In this document: positions 8,379 through 17,649 of the stretch, one piece after another
How positions within the stretch are numbered: position 1 is the stretch's first letter
Layout: each line of letters opens with the position of its first letter
Assembly: GCF_010974825.1 (NCBI RefSeq)
Contig: NZ_JAAILA010000020.1
Coordinates: forward strand, 1 to 54,877
DNA length: 54,877 nucleotides
DNA from: Aeromonas rivipollensis
Lineage (GTDB): Bacteria; Pseudomonadota; Gammaproteobacteria; Enterobacterales; Aeromonadaceae
Direction of reading: 5' to 3'
Notes under the pieces: generated by a model
Told to the model about the DNA's origin: nothing
What the model saw: the letters and a program-made list of their open reading frames with translations, nothing else
Database searches by the model: none
Translations under genes and position numbers: made by a program

Positions 8379-11300
8379 TCAGCCCTTGCGGCTGGCGAGC
8401 TGACGCAGCAGCTGGGTACTCTGGTGCAGGCTCTGCTGCTGCACCTCGCTCAGGGGGCACTGCTTGAGCACGTATTCGGCGCTGGCCACCACCGTCTTCC
8501 AGCGCGGTGCCTTGGGCAGGGTGTCCAGGCTCAGGTATTTGTCGAGGGTGCGGGTCTGGGGGCTGGATCTGTCCATGTAGACGCGCCACAGCTTGCTCTT
8601 CTCCGCCAGCACTATCTTGCCCTTGCCGGTGCTCTGCTGCCAGGTATCCAGGGTGAGGCGCATGGTGTCCACCAGGGCCCGGCGCAGAGGCTCGTCATCC
8701 TGCTGGCGAATGAGGTTGTCGGCCAGCGATCTGAACTCCCCCCCCAGCCGGCTCAGTTCACCCAGCAGTTGGCCATCTTCGATGATGGCCTGGCGCGACA
8801 GGCTCTTGAGGGCGTTCTCCAGCGCCATCACCCTGTTGTCATCCTGGCGCTGCTCGGTGCTGAGGGTGAGGGCGAAGGCGTGCTGACCCCCCAGGCTGAT
8901 GGGCAGGGCCCGTGCATTGAGTCCGTCCTTCTGGCCCGCCACCAGGAAGCTCAGATCCTGCTCCGGCCGCGCCGTCATGTCGGGCCACTGGCTCGCCAGC
9001 GGGGTCGCCAGCCACTCGTCGAGGGGCAAGCCTTCCATGGCTTCCGGCTCCTGTCCCAGCAGGCGGGCCAGGGCGCGGGAGGCAAACAGCACCACCCCCT
9101 GTTCGTCGATGAAGACCATGGGATCGGCCCCCTCCCCGAGCAGCGCCAGCAGCCGCTCCTGATCCTGATGCAGCTGGGCCTGCAGGCGCAGGCGGTGCTC
9201 TATCTCCTGCTTGAGCAGGTGATTTTCCACCAGGGAGGCGCGGCCGGCGCTGGCCTCCAGCAGGGCCCTGACCCGGGCAAACAGCTCCTCCTTGCAGAAG
9301 GGCTTCACCAGGTAGTCGTTGGCCCCGGCGTTGAAGCCCTCTTCTATGTCCTTGGGCTGGTTGAGGGCGGTGAGCAGCAGCACCGGCAACTTGTCCTTGG
9401 GATGCTGCTGGCGCAGGCGGCGGCAGACGTCGAAGCCAGACAGGGTCGGCATCATCACATCCAGCAGTATGAGGTCCACCGGCTCCTGGGCCAGCTTGGC
9501 CAGGGCGTCGTGGCCGTCGCTGCTCGGTAGTATGCGATAGCCGCAGGGCTGCAGCAGGTGGCGCAGTATGTGCAGGTTGATGGGCTCGTCATCCACCACC
9601 AGGATGAGGGGCGCGTCTGGTGGGGGCGGGGGCAGATCGTCGCTCTCCCAGTCCGGCAGAATGAGGGGCTGTTGGCGCACCAGCTGATGCTCGATCTGGC
9701 GGCTGTCGAGGGTCAGGCTGCCCGCCTTGCCGCTGGCGAGCGGCAGGGTGAAGGCGAAGGTGGAGCCGACGCTCGGCTCGCTCTCCACGAACAGCTCACC
9801 CCCCATCAGGTGCACCAGCTGGCGGGTGATGGAGAGACCCAGGCCAGCCCCCTGCTTGCTCACTTCCGGGCTCATCTGCACCAGGGGCTCGAAGATGTGC
9901 TCCAGGTGCTCTTTGGCAATCCCGATGCCGGTGTCCGTCACCCTGATGCGCAGGAAGTTGCCCTCCACCAGGGCGCTCAGCACCACCTTGCCCTGGGGCG
10001 TGTACTTGATGGCGTTGCCCACCAGGTTGTAGAGCACCTGTTCGAGCCGCTGCTCGTCCGCCAGCACCGGCGGCAGCTCCGCCGGGCTTATGTCCACCAG
10101 AGTGAGGGGTTTGGCCTGCACCAGGTGCTGGCAGAGATCCAGCACCAGCCGGATCACCCCCTTGGAGGAGACCGGCTGGGGGTGTATCTCCAGCTGGCCG
10201 TAGCGCATCTGGTGGTAGTCGAGCAGATCGTCCACCAGTCGGGCCAGGCCGTCGGCGCTCTTGATGATGAGACCGAGCTGCTTCTGCTGGCCCTCGGTGA
10301 GATCCTGCTGGCTGGCGAGCATGGACTCGGCCATCCCCTTGATGCCGTGGATGGGGGTGCGCAGCTCGTGGGAGGTGTTGGCCAGTAGTTCGTCTTTGAG
10401 CTTGTCCGCCTGCTGCAGGCTGAGGTTCTGCTTGTGGGTCAGCTTGACCTGCTGTTGCAGCTCCTGGGTCTGGCGTTCGATGAGCTCTATCTTGTCTTTC
10501 ACCGAGCGCTGCATGTGGCGGAATGCCTGGGCCAGCCGGTCGATGTCGTCGTCGGTGCGGGGAATGGTGATGGGGTGCTCCAGGGCGCCATCGGCCACCT
10601 GCTCGGCGGCGGCGGTGAGGGATCGCAGGGGCGCCGTGATGGAGTGGGAGAGCCAGCGCGAGAACAGGATCAGCAGCAGCAGGGAGCCCGCCCCCAGCAG
10701 GATCACCAGCGTCTCCAGCTGGCGTATGGGGGCATAGGCCTCGCTGGTGGAGACCTCGGCGATGAAGGCCCACTCGGTGTCGAACACCTTGACCTGGGTG
10801 TAGGCGGCCAGCACCTCGTCATCGTGATAGGAGAGGAAGGGGCCGACCCCCTGCTCGCCGGAGAGGGCCTTGATGACGAGCGGCGTCTGCAACGGCCGGA
10901 AGTTGGGGCTGAAGCTGTTCTCCACGCTGAATTCGGGGGCCAGCCAGGCGTTGGCGCGCATCCGCTTGTCCGGGCCTATGAGGATGGTCTCGCCGGTCTC
11001 GCCGAGCCCCTCCCGCTCCGCCATGATCTGGTTGAGCTTGTCCGGCAGCAGCTCGAAGATCACCACGCCGCGCACATAGTCGTATTGCATCACGGGGGCG
11101 GCCAGATAGGCGACCACCTGGCCGGTCAGCTCGTTGCGGCCAAAGTCGGTGAACTCGAAGATCTGCTGGGGTTTCTGGCCGCCGTCGAGGCGACGCTTGA
11201 TCTTGGCGAAGGTGTTGCCAAGGCCGCTGGCCTGATAGGGGCCGGAGAGCAGGTTGGTGGCGAAGTTAGGGTGCTTGGTGACCGAATAGACAACGTCACC

Positions 11301-11816
11301 GTTGAGATCCACCAGGAATATGTCGCTGTAGTTGGACTTGCGCACCATGTCGGCGTAGCCGCGGTGAAAGCGCTGGTGCACCCGGCCATACATCTCGTCT
11401 GCCAGGATCAGGGCGCTGATGGAGGGCTCGATCTCCACCTGGCTGTCCGGCTGTTGCAGCTTGTCCCAGGAGCCGGGCACATAGCGGGCCTGGGCGCGGG
11501 CGCGGGCCTCCTGAGGCGTGGTGCCGAGCTTTTCGAAGGCCCCGGTGAAACCGTAGAAGCGACCGATACTGTTACCGGCAAAGTCCTGCTGGGAGAAGTT
11601 GATGATCTGCTCTTTGAGGTTGCCGAAGTAGTCTTCCAGCTGGCTCTTCTTGATGTTGCGCACCGAGACCAGATGGTTGGAAGTCTGGGTGGTGAGGTCC
11701 TTGCCGTGGCTGTAGAGGAAAAACAGGGTGACGACCAGGAAGGGCACCAGGCCCAACATGAAGAAAGCCAGCATCAGCTGCGGTCTGAGCCCACGAGGCC
11801 TGAAGATCCATTTCAT
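8379..11816 (-). CDS. chiS: Membrane hybrid sensor kinase and DNA-binding regulator ChiS
   Basis: 1145 aa. Layout: TM helix at about 15-34, periplasmic sensor about 35-365, second TM about 368-388, HAMP about 389-442, HisKA with phosphoacceptor H483 (SHELRTP), HATPase about 580-695 (N601, DTGIGI, GAGLGLS), receiver about 736-855 with D786 (LLDVMMP), a PAS-like region about 880-985, and a basic C-terminal domain about 1060-1120 (KLWRVYMDRS..TRTLDKYL.L..LPK.PRW). That C-terminus, and the whole architecture, match Vibrio cholerae ChiS, a kinase that binds DNA directly from the membrane and switches on chitin utilisation genes. The start codon has no clear ribosome binding site. No chitin genes lie in the window. 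Confidence 0.9.
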   Translation of the reverse strand: MKWIFRPRGLRPQLMLAFFMLGLVPFLVVTLFFLYSHGKDLTTQTSNHLVSVRNIKKSQLEDYFGNLKEQIINFSQQDFAGNSIGRFYGFTGAFEKLGTTPQEARARAQARYVPGSWDKLQQPDSQVEIEPSISALILADEMYGRVHQRFHRGYADMVRKSNYSDIFLVDLNGDVVYSVTKHPNFATNLLSGPYQASGLGNTFAKIKRRLDGGQKPQQIFEFTDFGRNELTGQVVAYLAAPVMQYDYVRGVVIFELLPDKLNQIMAEREGLGETGETILIGPDKRMRANAWLAPEFSVENSFSPNFRPLQTPLVIKALSGEQGVGPFLSYHDDEVLAAYTQVKVFDTEWAFIAEVSTSEAYAPIRQLETLVILLGAGSLLLLILFSRWLSHSITAPLRSLTAAAEQVADGALEHPITIPRTDDDIDRLAQAFRHMQRSVKDKIELIERQTQELQQQVKLTHKQNLSLQQADKLKDELLANTSHELRTPIHGIKGMAESMLASQQDLTEGQQKQLGLIIKSADGLARLVDDLLDYHQMRYGQLEIHPQPVSSKGVIRLVLDLCQHLVQAKPLTLVDISPAELPPVLADEQRLEQVLYNLVGNAIKYTPQGKVVLSALVEGNFLRIRVTDTGIGIAKEHLEHIFEPLVQMSPEVSKQGAGLGLSITRQLVHLMGGELFVESEPSVGSTFAFTLPLASGKAGSLTLDSRQIEHQLVRQQPLILPDWESDDLPPPPPDAPLILVVDDEPINLHILRHLLQPCGYRILPSSDGHDALAKLAQEPVDLILLDVMMPTLSGFDVCRRLRQQHPKDKLPVLLLTALNQPKDIEEGFNAGANDYLVKPFCKEELFARVRALLEASAGRASLVENHLLKQEIEHRLRLQAQLHQDQERLLALLGEGADPMVFIDEQGVVLFASRALARLLGQEPEAMEGLPLDEWLATPLASQWPDMTARPEQDLSFLVAGQKDGLNARALPISLGGQHAFALTLSTEQRQDDNRVMALENALKSLSRQAIIEDGQLLGELSRLGGEFRSLADNLIRQQDDEPLRRALVDTMRLTLDTWQQSTGKGKIVLAEKSKLWRVYMDRSSPQTRTLDKYLSLDTLPKAPRWKTVVASAEYVLKQCPLSEVQQQSLHQSTQLLRQLASRKG

Positions 11817-12064
11817 TGTGTGATTTTCAATTGAGAATCCAGTTACTAAGCGCAGTGAGTTTCTGACTAAAGACTAACTATTTCAATGGCTTTATCTTAA
11901 ATTCGCTCGTCGGGTCACAGGGAGTGGCGGGAATTTTGAGCAAGGCGTTTAAAGCCTGAGCAAACGCTCCGGAAAAGCGCGCAAAGTCATAAAAAAGGGT
12001 TGTGCCCGGGCTCGGGGTACGTATAATGCGCCTCGTTGTCAGGCAACTGGCACACGGCAGTCAG
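11817..12064. other. chiS upstream region and tRNA promoter region
   Basis: The part next to chiS (11817-11900) is AT-rich and presumably carries its promoter, but no clear -10/-35 pair stands out. The right part holds the tRNA promoter at 12000-12027. No gene seen. Confidence 0.5.
12000..12027 (+). promoter_or_regulatory. Sigma-70 promoter of the tRNA-Gly/tRNA-Cys unit
   Basis: Perfect -10 TATAAT at 12022-12027 with a weak -35 TTGTGC at 12000-12005 (16-bp spacer). It is followed by a GC-rich stretch (GCGCCTCG), the discriminator typical of stringently controlled stable-RNA promoters. Confidence 0.75.
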
Positions 12065-12140
<76 letters not shown>

Positions 12141-12197
12141 ATTTTCCATCGCACCAACGGTGGATATCACTTTCAAGACAATCAGTCTTGTCAGCAT

Positions 12198-12271
12198 GGC
12201 GCGTTAGCAAAGCGGTTATGCAGCGGATTGCAAATCCGTTTAGTCCGGTTCGACTCCGGAACGTGCCTCCA
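12198..12271 (+). tRNA. tRNA-Cys (anticodon GCA)
   Basis: 74 nt with encoded CCA. Acceptor GGCGCGT (12198-12204) pairs with ACGTGCC (12261-12267) with one G-T pair. Anticodon GCA is at 12230-12232. It probably shares a transcript with tRNA-Gly 57 bp upstream. Confidence 0.97.
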
Positions 12272-12295
12272 TCTTCTTCCTCAGTTTCATTCTTG

Positions 12296-12319
12296 TTCCA
12301 TGCCCTGTTCCATGCCCTG
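12296..12319. repeat. Tandem 12-bp duplication
   Basis: TTCCATGCCCTG occurs twice head to tail (12296-12307 and 12308-12319), 25 bp after tRNA-Cys. A short imperfect hairpin follows at about 12328-12345. Confidence 0.8.
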
Positions 12320-12358
12320 TTTCATCCCGGAAACGTGTTTCGGCATACCCCGTTGCGT

Positions 12359-12652
12359 TCAATATCCTTGCTGGGTCAATAACAGCTCGCATCCCTGCTT
12401 GCGCCACTCTCTTTGCAGATAGTGACTTATCTCGTCGAGGGATTGCCCCCGATACTGAAGTTGCAGCTCGGCGGCGTGGTCGGTCAGATCGGCCATCTTC
12501 TGCTTCAGTTGACCGCACTGCCACAGGCTGACGACAGGCACTCCCTGGTACGCCAGCGTGATGGCGTCATCTCGATTGAGTCGCCACTCCTGCCACTGTG
12601 ACCAGGCGAGCAGACCCAGCACGCTCAGGACAGCAACATCTGCCAGTTTCAT
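12359..12652 (-). CDS. Small membrane-anchored or exported protein of unknown function
   Basis: 97 aa. The N-terminal 18 or so residues are hydrophobic (membrane anchor or signal peptide), followed by a polar, Gln-rich helical body with two cysteines (C46 and C88). A strong GGGAGA ribosome binding site precedes the ATG, which supports it as a real gene. It lies between the tRNA pair and ybfA and is not obviously in an operon. I do not recognise a family. Confidence 0.6.
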   Translation of the reverse strand: MKLADVAVLSVLGLLAWSQWQEWRLNRDDAITLAYQGVPVVSLWQCGQLKQKMADLTDHAAELQLQYRGQSLDEISHYLQREWRKQGCELLLTQQGY

Positions 12653-12866
12653 GCGCTTCTCCCCCCATTTACCTGCCCATGTTCTAACTCTTGCCCAAGA
12701 CGTAGCTTTTGCCAGCCTTGTTATTTTTTGGTTAAATAATGTAACCCAGTTTCACTTTCTGGTTTTTAGGCGGTTTTTTTATAAAAAAAGGGGCTTGTTG
12801 GTGTAGTAATCCTACAGCTTGTGGAGTAATCTTTGCTCAGTGGTCTTACCAGTGAGGCGTTAAATC
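12653..12866. other. AT-rich divergent promoter region
   Basis: Lies between the minus-strand small protein gene and ybfA. It contains a 16-bp A/T palindrome (T7-AT-A7) at 12774-12789 and a repeated AGTAATC motif at about 12802-12831. No gene. Confidence 0.4.
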
Positions 12867-13067
12867 ATGTTTCATCCCTTCTCCCTGACTCAGATAATCC
12901 TTCGCCGCATCTTCGTACTGATGGTGGGTCTGCTCGCTTTCCCGGTGATGCTGTTTCGCCGCGATCGCGCCCGCTTCTACAGCTACCTGCACCGGATCTG
13001 GAACAAGACCAGCACCAAGCCGGTGTGGCTCAAGATGAGCGAACGGGGTGAGCGGATCTTCTACTGA
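12867..13067 (+). CDS. ybfA: DUF2517 family small protein YbfA
   Basis: 66 aa. One hydrophobic stretch at about 14-30 (VLMVGLLAFPVMLF) is followed by the conserved RDRARFYSYLHR.W.KTS.KPVW block that defines E. coli YbfA (68 aa). It is probably an inner-membrane protein with a short cytoplasmic tail. Function is unknown. It is a single gene with its own terminator 17 bp after the stop. Confidence 0.85.
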   Translation: MFHPFSLTQIILRRIFVLMVGLLAFPVMLFRRDRARFYSYLHRIWNKTSTKPVWLKMSERGERIFY

Positions 13068-13083
13068 TCCCCTGCCCACAATG

Positions 13084-13112
13084 AAAAAAGACAGCCCAGG
13101 CTGTCTTTTTTT
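13084..13112 (+). terminator. Rho-independent terminator of ybfA
   Basis: GACAGCC (13090-13096) pairs with GGCTGTC (13099-13105) and is followed by T7; A6 on the other side could also make it act leftward. Confidence 0.9.
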
Positions 13113-13260
13113 ATGGCCGGCCCCCGGCATGGGCCTCTTTCCCGCATGGCTGAGAAGTCAGCCCCTGGCTTGCACCAGGGCGGGTTTCCACCGCGCTTAT
13201 CCTCACCCAGAGCCTCTCTCTTCCCCCTTCATACCCGCGATTGCCCCCGATGGCGCCCCG

Positions 13261-16200
13261 TCATGCCTCCCGGCCGAGTTCGGCCAGCGCCGCGCGCAGG
13301 CGGGCTAGGCCTATGGGTTTGAACAGGCAGTCGTTCATGCCGGCGGCCAGGCAGAGCTCTCGCTCCCTGGGCAAGGCGTGGGCGGTAAAGCCCCAGACCG
13401 GTAGCTCATGGCCACGGGCGCGCAGGTTGCGCGTCAGTTCGAAGCCGTCCATCACCGGCATCTGGCAGTCGGTGATGACGAGGTCGAAGGGGTGGCTGCC
13501 GACGGCGCGCAGGGCCTCCAGCCCGTTGCTGCGCACGCTGACCTCGTGTCCCAGGTGCTTGATCTGCTGGCGCAGCAGGATCTGGTTGGCATGGTTGTCA
13601 TCCACTACCAGTATCCGCAGCCGGGGCCCTGGTTCCCGGGGAGGGAGGGGCACCGTCACCTGCGGGAGATCCGGGGTGGCCAGGGTCAGGGGCAGCCTTA
13701 TCTCGAGGCGGGTCCCCCGTCCCGTCTCGCTGTCGATGCCTATCTCTCCTCCCATCATCTGGCACAGGATGCGGGCCAGGTTCAGGCCAAGGCCGCTGCC
13801 CGGGTACTGCTGGGGGGAGTGCGCACGGTAGAAGGGGGTGAACAGCTGGGGCAGCTTGTCCGCCGGGATGCCGACCCCGGTGTCTGAGATGACCAGGTGC
13901 AGCACAGGGGCGTGCAGGGAGTCTCCCGCCAGGGAGGCGCTGATGCTCACCTCGCCCTGCTCCGTGAACTTGATGGCGTTGCCGATCAGGTTGAAGAGGA
14001 TCTGGCGCAGTCGAAGGGAATCGATCAGCACAGTCGGCAGGGGGGCGACGGGCAGTTCGACACTATAGGCCACCCCCTTTTGCCCGGCCATGCCATCGAA
14101 CACCCGGGTGACCGACAGCAGCAGCGGCGTCAGCTCGCAGGGGGTCGGGGTCAGGGTCATCTGGCCCGCCTCTATGCTGGCGATATCCAGGGTATCCCCG
14201 AGCAGATCCAGCAGACCGTTCGCCGAGTCCGCGGCGATGCGCAGCAGCTCGGCGCTATGGCGACTGAGGGCGGGATCTTCGGTGGCGAGCTCCAGCATAC
14301 CGAGGATGGCGTTCATGGGGGTGCGGATCTCGTGACTCATGGTGGCGAGAAAGTCGCTCTTGGCCCGGCTCGCGCTGTCGGCCTGCAGCTTGGCCTGGCG
14401 CAGGGCCTCCTCCAGCTGCTTGCGGTCCGTGATGTCGATCCAGCCGTCGATCACCCCGCTGATGACCCCCTCGCCATCGAAGTAGGGCACCATCCAGTGA
14501 TAGATGTGGGTCTGGCTCCCTTCGCGATTGAAAATCCGATCGGCAAAGATGGGCTGGCCATGCTGCAGCACCTTCGCAAAGTCCTGCTCCAGGGTTGAGA
14601 TGCTCCGGGAGTCGATCAGCCCTTCCAATCCCTGAGCGAAGGGCTGACCCATGACCTCTTCCGGGCGGGCACCGAGCTGGGCCAGGTATTTGCTGTTGCA
14701 CAACAATACCTTGCCGCTCTTGTCCCGCACCACTATGGGGTGGGGCTGACTCTCCCCGAGCGCCTTGATGAACCTCACGTGGGCCTCCAACTGCTGGCGG
14801 GAGGCCTGCTCGGCGCGGGCCAGCCGCTTGAGCATGAGGTTGCGATAGAGCAGCACCAGGGCCAGGGCGAACAGCACCGCAAACAACAGGTAGAAGGCGT
14901 GGGCGTGGCGCTCGATGAAGCCGGGCACCGGCAGTTTGCGGTTGCGCCACTCGTAGCTCGTCATGGCCAGCTCGTTGGGCGGGATGGCGAGCAGGGTCTT
15001 GTCGAGGATATTCATCAGCATCTCGTTGCCGGGCTGGCTGGCAAAGCCCATCCGGATGGGCTCGTCATCGGCGGGCCCCGCGATGCGCAGCCGGGTTCGC
15101 GGATCATTGTCCAGGGCGTGCCGGGCAAAATAGAGCGGCACTATGGCGGCATCCAGCCTGCCCCCCTCGACGGCCTGCATCGCCTCCTCGGCGCTCTCCA
15201 TGATGGTGAGCCTGCTGCCCTCAAGCTGATCGGCGAGCGGGGTGTGGCGGGTCATCCCCACGCGCTTGCCCGCCAGACTCTGCAGCGAGTCCATGCTCTC
15301 CTCCCCCTGATGGGTGAGGATCACGTAGATGTCGTCCGTGGCATAGGGAACCGAGGGGCGCAGGCCATAGCGCTCGGCCACGGGCCGGGAGATGGCACCG
15401 ATGAGATCGAGGCGCCCCGAGCGGATGGCCTTGTCCCGCTGCCTGTCGGAGTCGAAGCGGATGAACTCGAAGGAGAGGCCGGTGCGCTTGCTCACCTTGG
15501 CCAGCATGTCGACCGTCATGCCGGTGAGCTGGCCGTCGTGATCCATGGCGCCATAGGGGTAGAGGTTGTCCATCAGCCACACCCTGATGGGGGGAGACTG
15601 ACGCATCCAGGCCAGCTCGGCGGCGTCATAGCGCTCGCTCGCGCTGTCATTCATGTCACGTATGGGCCCGTTCCACTGGCTGAAGATGGCATTGCGGGTT
15701 CCGTCGTCGATGGCCTCCAGGCCGCGATTGATGAGGCCGAGCAGGGCCGGTACGCGGGCGGAAACTGCGAAGCGAAAGTCGGCCGGTGCCAGGCTGGGTT
15801 GTGCCTCGCCGCGCTGCCTGAGGTGGTCGAAGCGCTCGCTGTTGAGGTAGTGCATGGCGTGGGCGTCGCTGAGCAGTATCTCCTGGCGGCCGAAGAAGAC
15901 GGCGTCGAAGGCCTCCATGTTGGAGGGATGGGTCACCAGGGTGAGGGTAGGGTAGTAGAGCCTGAACCTCTGGGTATCAATCTGCCCCGCTACGGCGGCG
16001 ACGCGCTGGCCCGGGGCCAGCAGGGGGCCCTGATAGGGTTTGGGGGTCGAGAAGACCAGGGCGCTGCTGAAGTAGGGGTTGCTCAGCCGGATCCCGGAGG
16101 CCTCGGTGTCCGCCAGGGTCAGGTTGCCGAGGTTGACCAGATCGATTTCTCCCCGGCGCAGGGCGAGCAGGGCGCTCTCCTTGTCGGCGAAGAGGTGCAG

Positions 16201-16476
16201 TGACAGGGGCTTTTGCAGTAGATGGGCGAGGATGCCGAGGTAATCGGCGGAGATCCCCTCGAACCTGTGCTTTGAGACGATCATGCTGAAGGGGCGATAA
16301 TCCTCTGCGAGAAGGCCGACCCGCAGTTGCCTTGCCTGCCGCAACCAGGCCTGCTCGGCCTTGGACCAGCGGGGAGGGGCTATCTCGGGGTCGTGACGGC
16401 TGTGCAGCGTCAGCGCCAGCGCAGGCTGGATGAACAGCAGACAGAGCAGGATCAGTGATCGATAGAGGTTCATCAT
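13261..16476 (-). CDS. BvgS/EvgS-like hybrid sensor histidine kinase without an HPt domain
   Basis: 1071 aa. Signal peptide at 1-21, then two tandem periplasmic solute-binding (Venus flytrap) domains at about 48-270 and 295-510, a TM helix at about 526-546, a PAS domain at about 565-685, HisKA with H715 (SHEIRTPMNAILGM), HATPase at about 815-930 (DTGVGI, GSGLGL) and a receiver at about 953-1068 with D1003 (TDCQMPVMDG). This is the BvgS/EvgS layout, but the protein ends right after the receiver, whereas BvgS and EvgS carry a C-terminal HPt domain. No response regulator gene adjoins it, so its partner must lie elsewhere. The flytrap domains suggest sensing of a periplasmic small molecule. Confidence 0.88.
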   Translation of the reverse strand: MMNLYRSLILLCLLFIQPALALTLHSRHDPEIAPPRWSKAEQAWLRQARQLRVGLLAEDYRPFSMIVSKHRFEGISADYLGILAHLLQKPLSLHLFADKESALLALRRGEIDLVNLGNLTLADTEASGIRLSNPYFSSALVFSTPKPYQGPLLAPGQRVAAVAGQIDTQRFRLYYPTLTLVTHPSNMEAFDAVFFGRQEILLSDAHAMHYLNSERFDHLRQRGEAQPSLAPADFRFAVSARVPALLGLINRGLEAIDDGTRNAIFSQWNGPIRDMNDSASERYDAAELAWMRQSPPIRVWLMDNLYPYGAMDHDGQLTGMTVDMLAKVSKRTGLSFEFIRFDSDRQRDKAIRSGRLDLIGAISRPVAERYGLRPSVPYATDDIYVILTHQGEESMDSLQSLAGKRVGMTRHTPLADQLEGSRLTIMESAEEAMQAVEGGRLDAAIVPLYFARHALDNDPRTRLRIAGPADDEPIRMGFASQPGNEMLMNILDKTLLAIPPNELAMTSYEWRNRKLPVPGFIERHAHAFYLLFAVLFALALVLLYRNLMLKRLARAEQASRQQLEAHVRFIKALGESQPHPIVVRDKSGKVLLCNSKYLAQLGARPEEVMGQPFAQGLEGLIDSRSISTLEQDFAKVLQHGQPIFADRIFNREGSQTHIYHWMVPYFDGEGVISGVIDGWIDITDRKQLEEALRQAKLQADSASRAKSDFLATMSHEIRTPMNAILGMLELATEDPALSRHSAELLRIAADSANGLLDLLGDTLDIASIEAGQMTLTPTPCELTPLLLSVTRVFDGMAGQKGVAYSVELPVAPLPTVLIDSLRLRQILFNLIGNAIKFTEQGEVSISASLAGDSLHAPVLHLVISDTGVGIPADKLPQLFTPFYRAHSPQQYPGSGLGLNLARILCQMMGGEIGIDSETGRGTRLEIRLPLTLATPDLPQVTVPLPPREPGPRLRILVVDDNHANQILLRQQIKHLGHEVSVRSNGLEALRAVGSHPFDLVITDCQMPVMDGFELTRNLRARGHELPVWGFTAHALPRERELCLAAGMNDCLFKPIGLARLRAALAELGREA

Positions 16477-16589
16477 GCCACCTGGAACGGGACAGCCATC
16501 CTTGCCGGGTCTGGGCCAAAGGCGGCCATTCTACCGGAAAATGGCTATAACGAGTCCCTTATTTGGCCGCAGCCAGCATGAAAGGCACA

Positions 16590-16615
16590 AAGATGGCGGC
16601 GTGAGCCGCCATCCA
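16590..16615 (-). terminator. Terminator of the ygiD-like gene
   Basis: GATGGCGGC (16592-16600) pairs with GCCGCCATC (16605-16613) with a 4-nt loop; on the minus strand TTTGTGCCTTT follows. It lies about 20 bp past the stop. Confidence 0.65.
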
Positions 16616-16634
16616 TACCCAGGGGTTGCCGGGA

Positions 16635-17402
16635 TCAGCCGAACCGGTAGGCGCCCATGTAGAGGCTGCCATAGTCCCAGCTCTGGTGCAGCCTGGTCGG
16701 TCTGTCGCTCCCCGCCGCCCCGAGCGCCACGAACAGCGGACGCAGGTGATCGTCATGGGGATGGGATTCCACGGCGCCAGGGGCCCGGGCCCGATAATCT
16801 TCCAGCGCCGCCCTGTCACCCTCATCCATGGTCTGCTCCAGCCAGTGCACAAAATCGCTCGCCCAGCGGGGCACAGGGCTGTCGTCCGGCCCGAGCGCCC
16901 TCAGGTTGTGGGTGATGGCGCCGGAGGCGAGGATGGCGATGCCCTGCGCGCGCAGATCTTGCAGCGCCTCCCCCAGTTGCCACAGCTGGGCCGGGGTGAA
17001 GCCGGCCGGGATGGAGAGCTGCACCAGGGGGAGCTCGCTCTGGGGATCCATCAGGGAGAGGGGCGACCAGACCCCGTGATCCAGCTCGCGGTGTACCGCA
17101 GTGGCGGGCAAGCCCGCCAGCAGCAGCTGATCGCTCACCGCCTCCTGCAGCCACTGCGGGCTCTTGGCCGGCCAGCGGATCCGATAGAGGGGCTCGGGGA
17201 AGCCGTAGAAGTCGTACATCAAGGCCGGGCTCGGCTCGACGTTGAGCTGCAGCTCGCTGCGGCTGAACCAGTGGGCCGAGAGAACCACCAGCCCCCTGAT
17301 ACCCTCAAGGCGCAGCTGTTTCAGGAACCGGGTGGCAGGCTGATCCCGCAGAACCAGATCCGGGGCGCCGTGGGAGATAAACCAGACGGGGGCGATAGCC
17401 AT
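16635..17402 (-). CDS. ygiD: DODA-type extradiol dioxygenase, YgiD-like
   Basis: 255 aa from the ATG at 17402, which has GGAG 8 nt upstream; an ATG 12 bp earlier overlaps that site. Class III LigB fold: metal-ligand histidines in FISHGAP (H11), LSAHWF, and the conserved HELDHG-like segment HRELDHGVWSPL are visible. E. coli YgiD (about 260-270 aa) cleaves the ring of 4,5-DOPA. The enzyme is cytoplasmic and mononuclear Zn/Fe-dependent. It appears monocistronic, with a hairpin terminator after it. The physiological substrate in this organism is not known. Confidence 0.87.
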   Translation of the reverse strand: MAIAPVWFISHGAPDLVLRDQPATRFLKQLRLEGIRGLVVLSAHWFSRSELQLNVEPSPALMYDFYGFPEPLYRIRWPAKSPQWLQEAVSDQLLLAGLPATAVHRELDHGVWSPLSLMDPQSELPLVQLSIPAGFTPAQLWQLGEALQDLRAQGIAILASGAITHNLRALGPDDSPVPRWASDFVHWLEQTMDEGDRAALEDYRARAPGAVESHPHDDHLRPLFVALGAAGSDRPTRLHQSWDYGSLYMGAYRFG

Positions 17403-17590
17403 GACAGACTCCATATGCGTTGTGCCGATGCGTGCTGCGCACCGAAAACCCGAGGTCAGGGCGACATGCCGCTGACGATGTGGTCATTATCTGCCCCAAT
17501 GGTTGGGTTAACAATCAGGCTTTATGGATAAGCACCGTTCACTTTTGGTTAATAGTCTGAGCTGTAAGGGCGAACGAAATGGCGCAGAAA

Positions 17591-17623
17591 CGACAAAGCC
17601 GGCGCACTGCGCCGGCTTTGTCG
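17591..17623 (-). terminator. Long-stem terminator hairpin after the FKBP gene
   Basis: A perfect 16-bp stem (17591-17606 with 17608-17623) around a single central base, containing CAAAGCCGGCGCA. The stem itself carries a T run on its 3' arm, and CGTTTC follows on the minus strand. It sits 27 bp after the stop of the isomerase gene. Confidence 0.7.
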
Positions 17624-17649
17624 TCAAGGCCCCGTCGGGCGGCGGCAGC

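Noticed and set aside
10434..11834. 466-aa plus-strand frame opposite chiS
   Set aside because: Antisense of a well-supported kinase gene; no recognisable domain.
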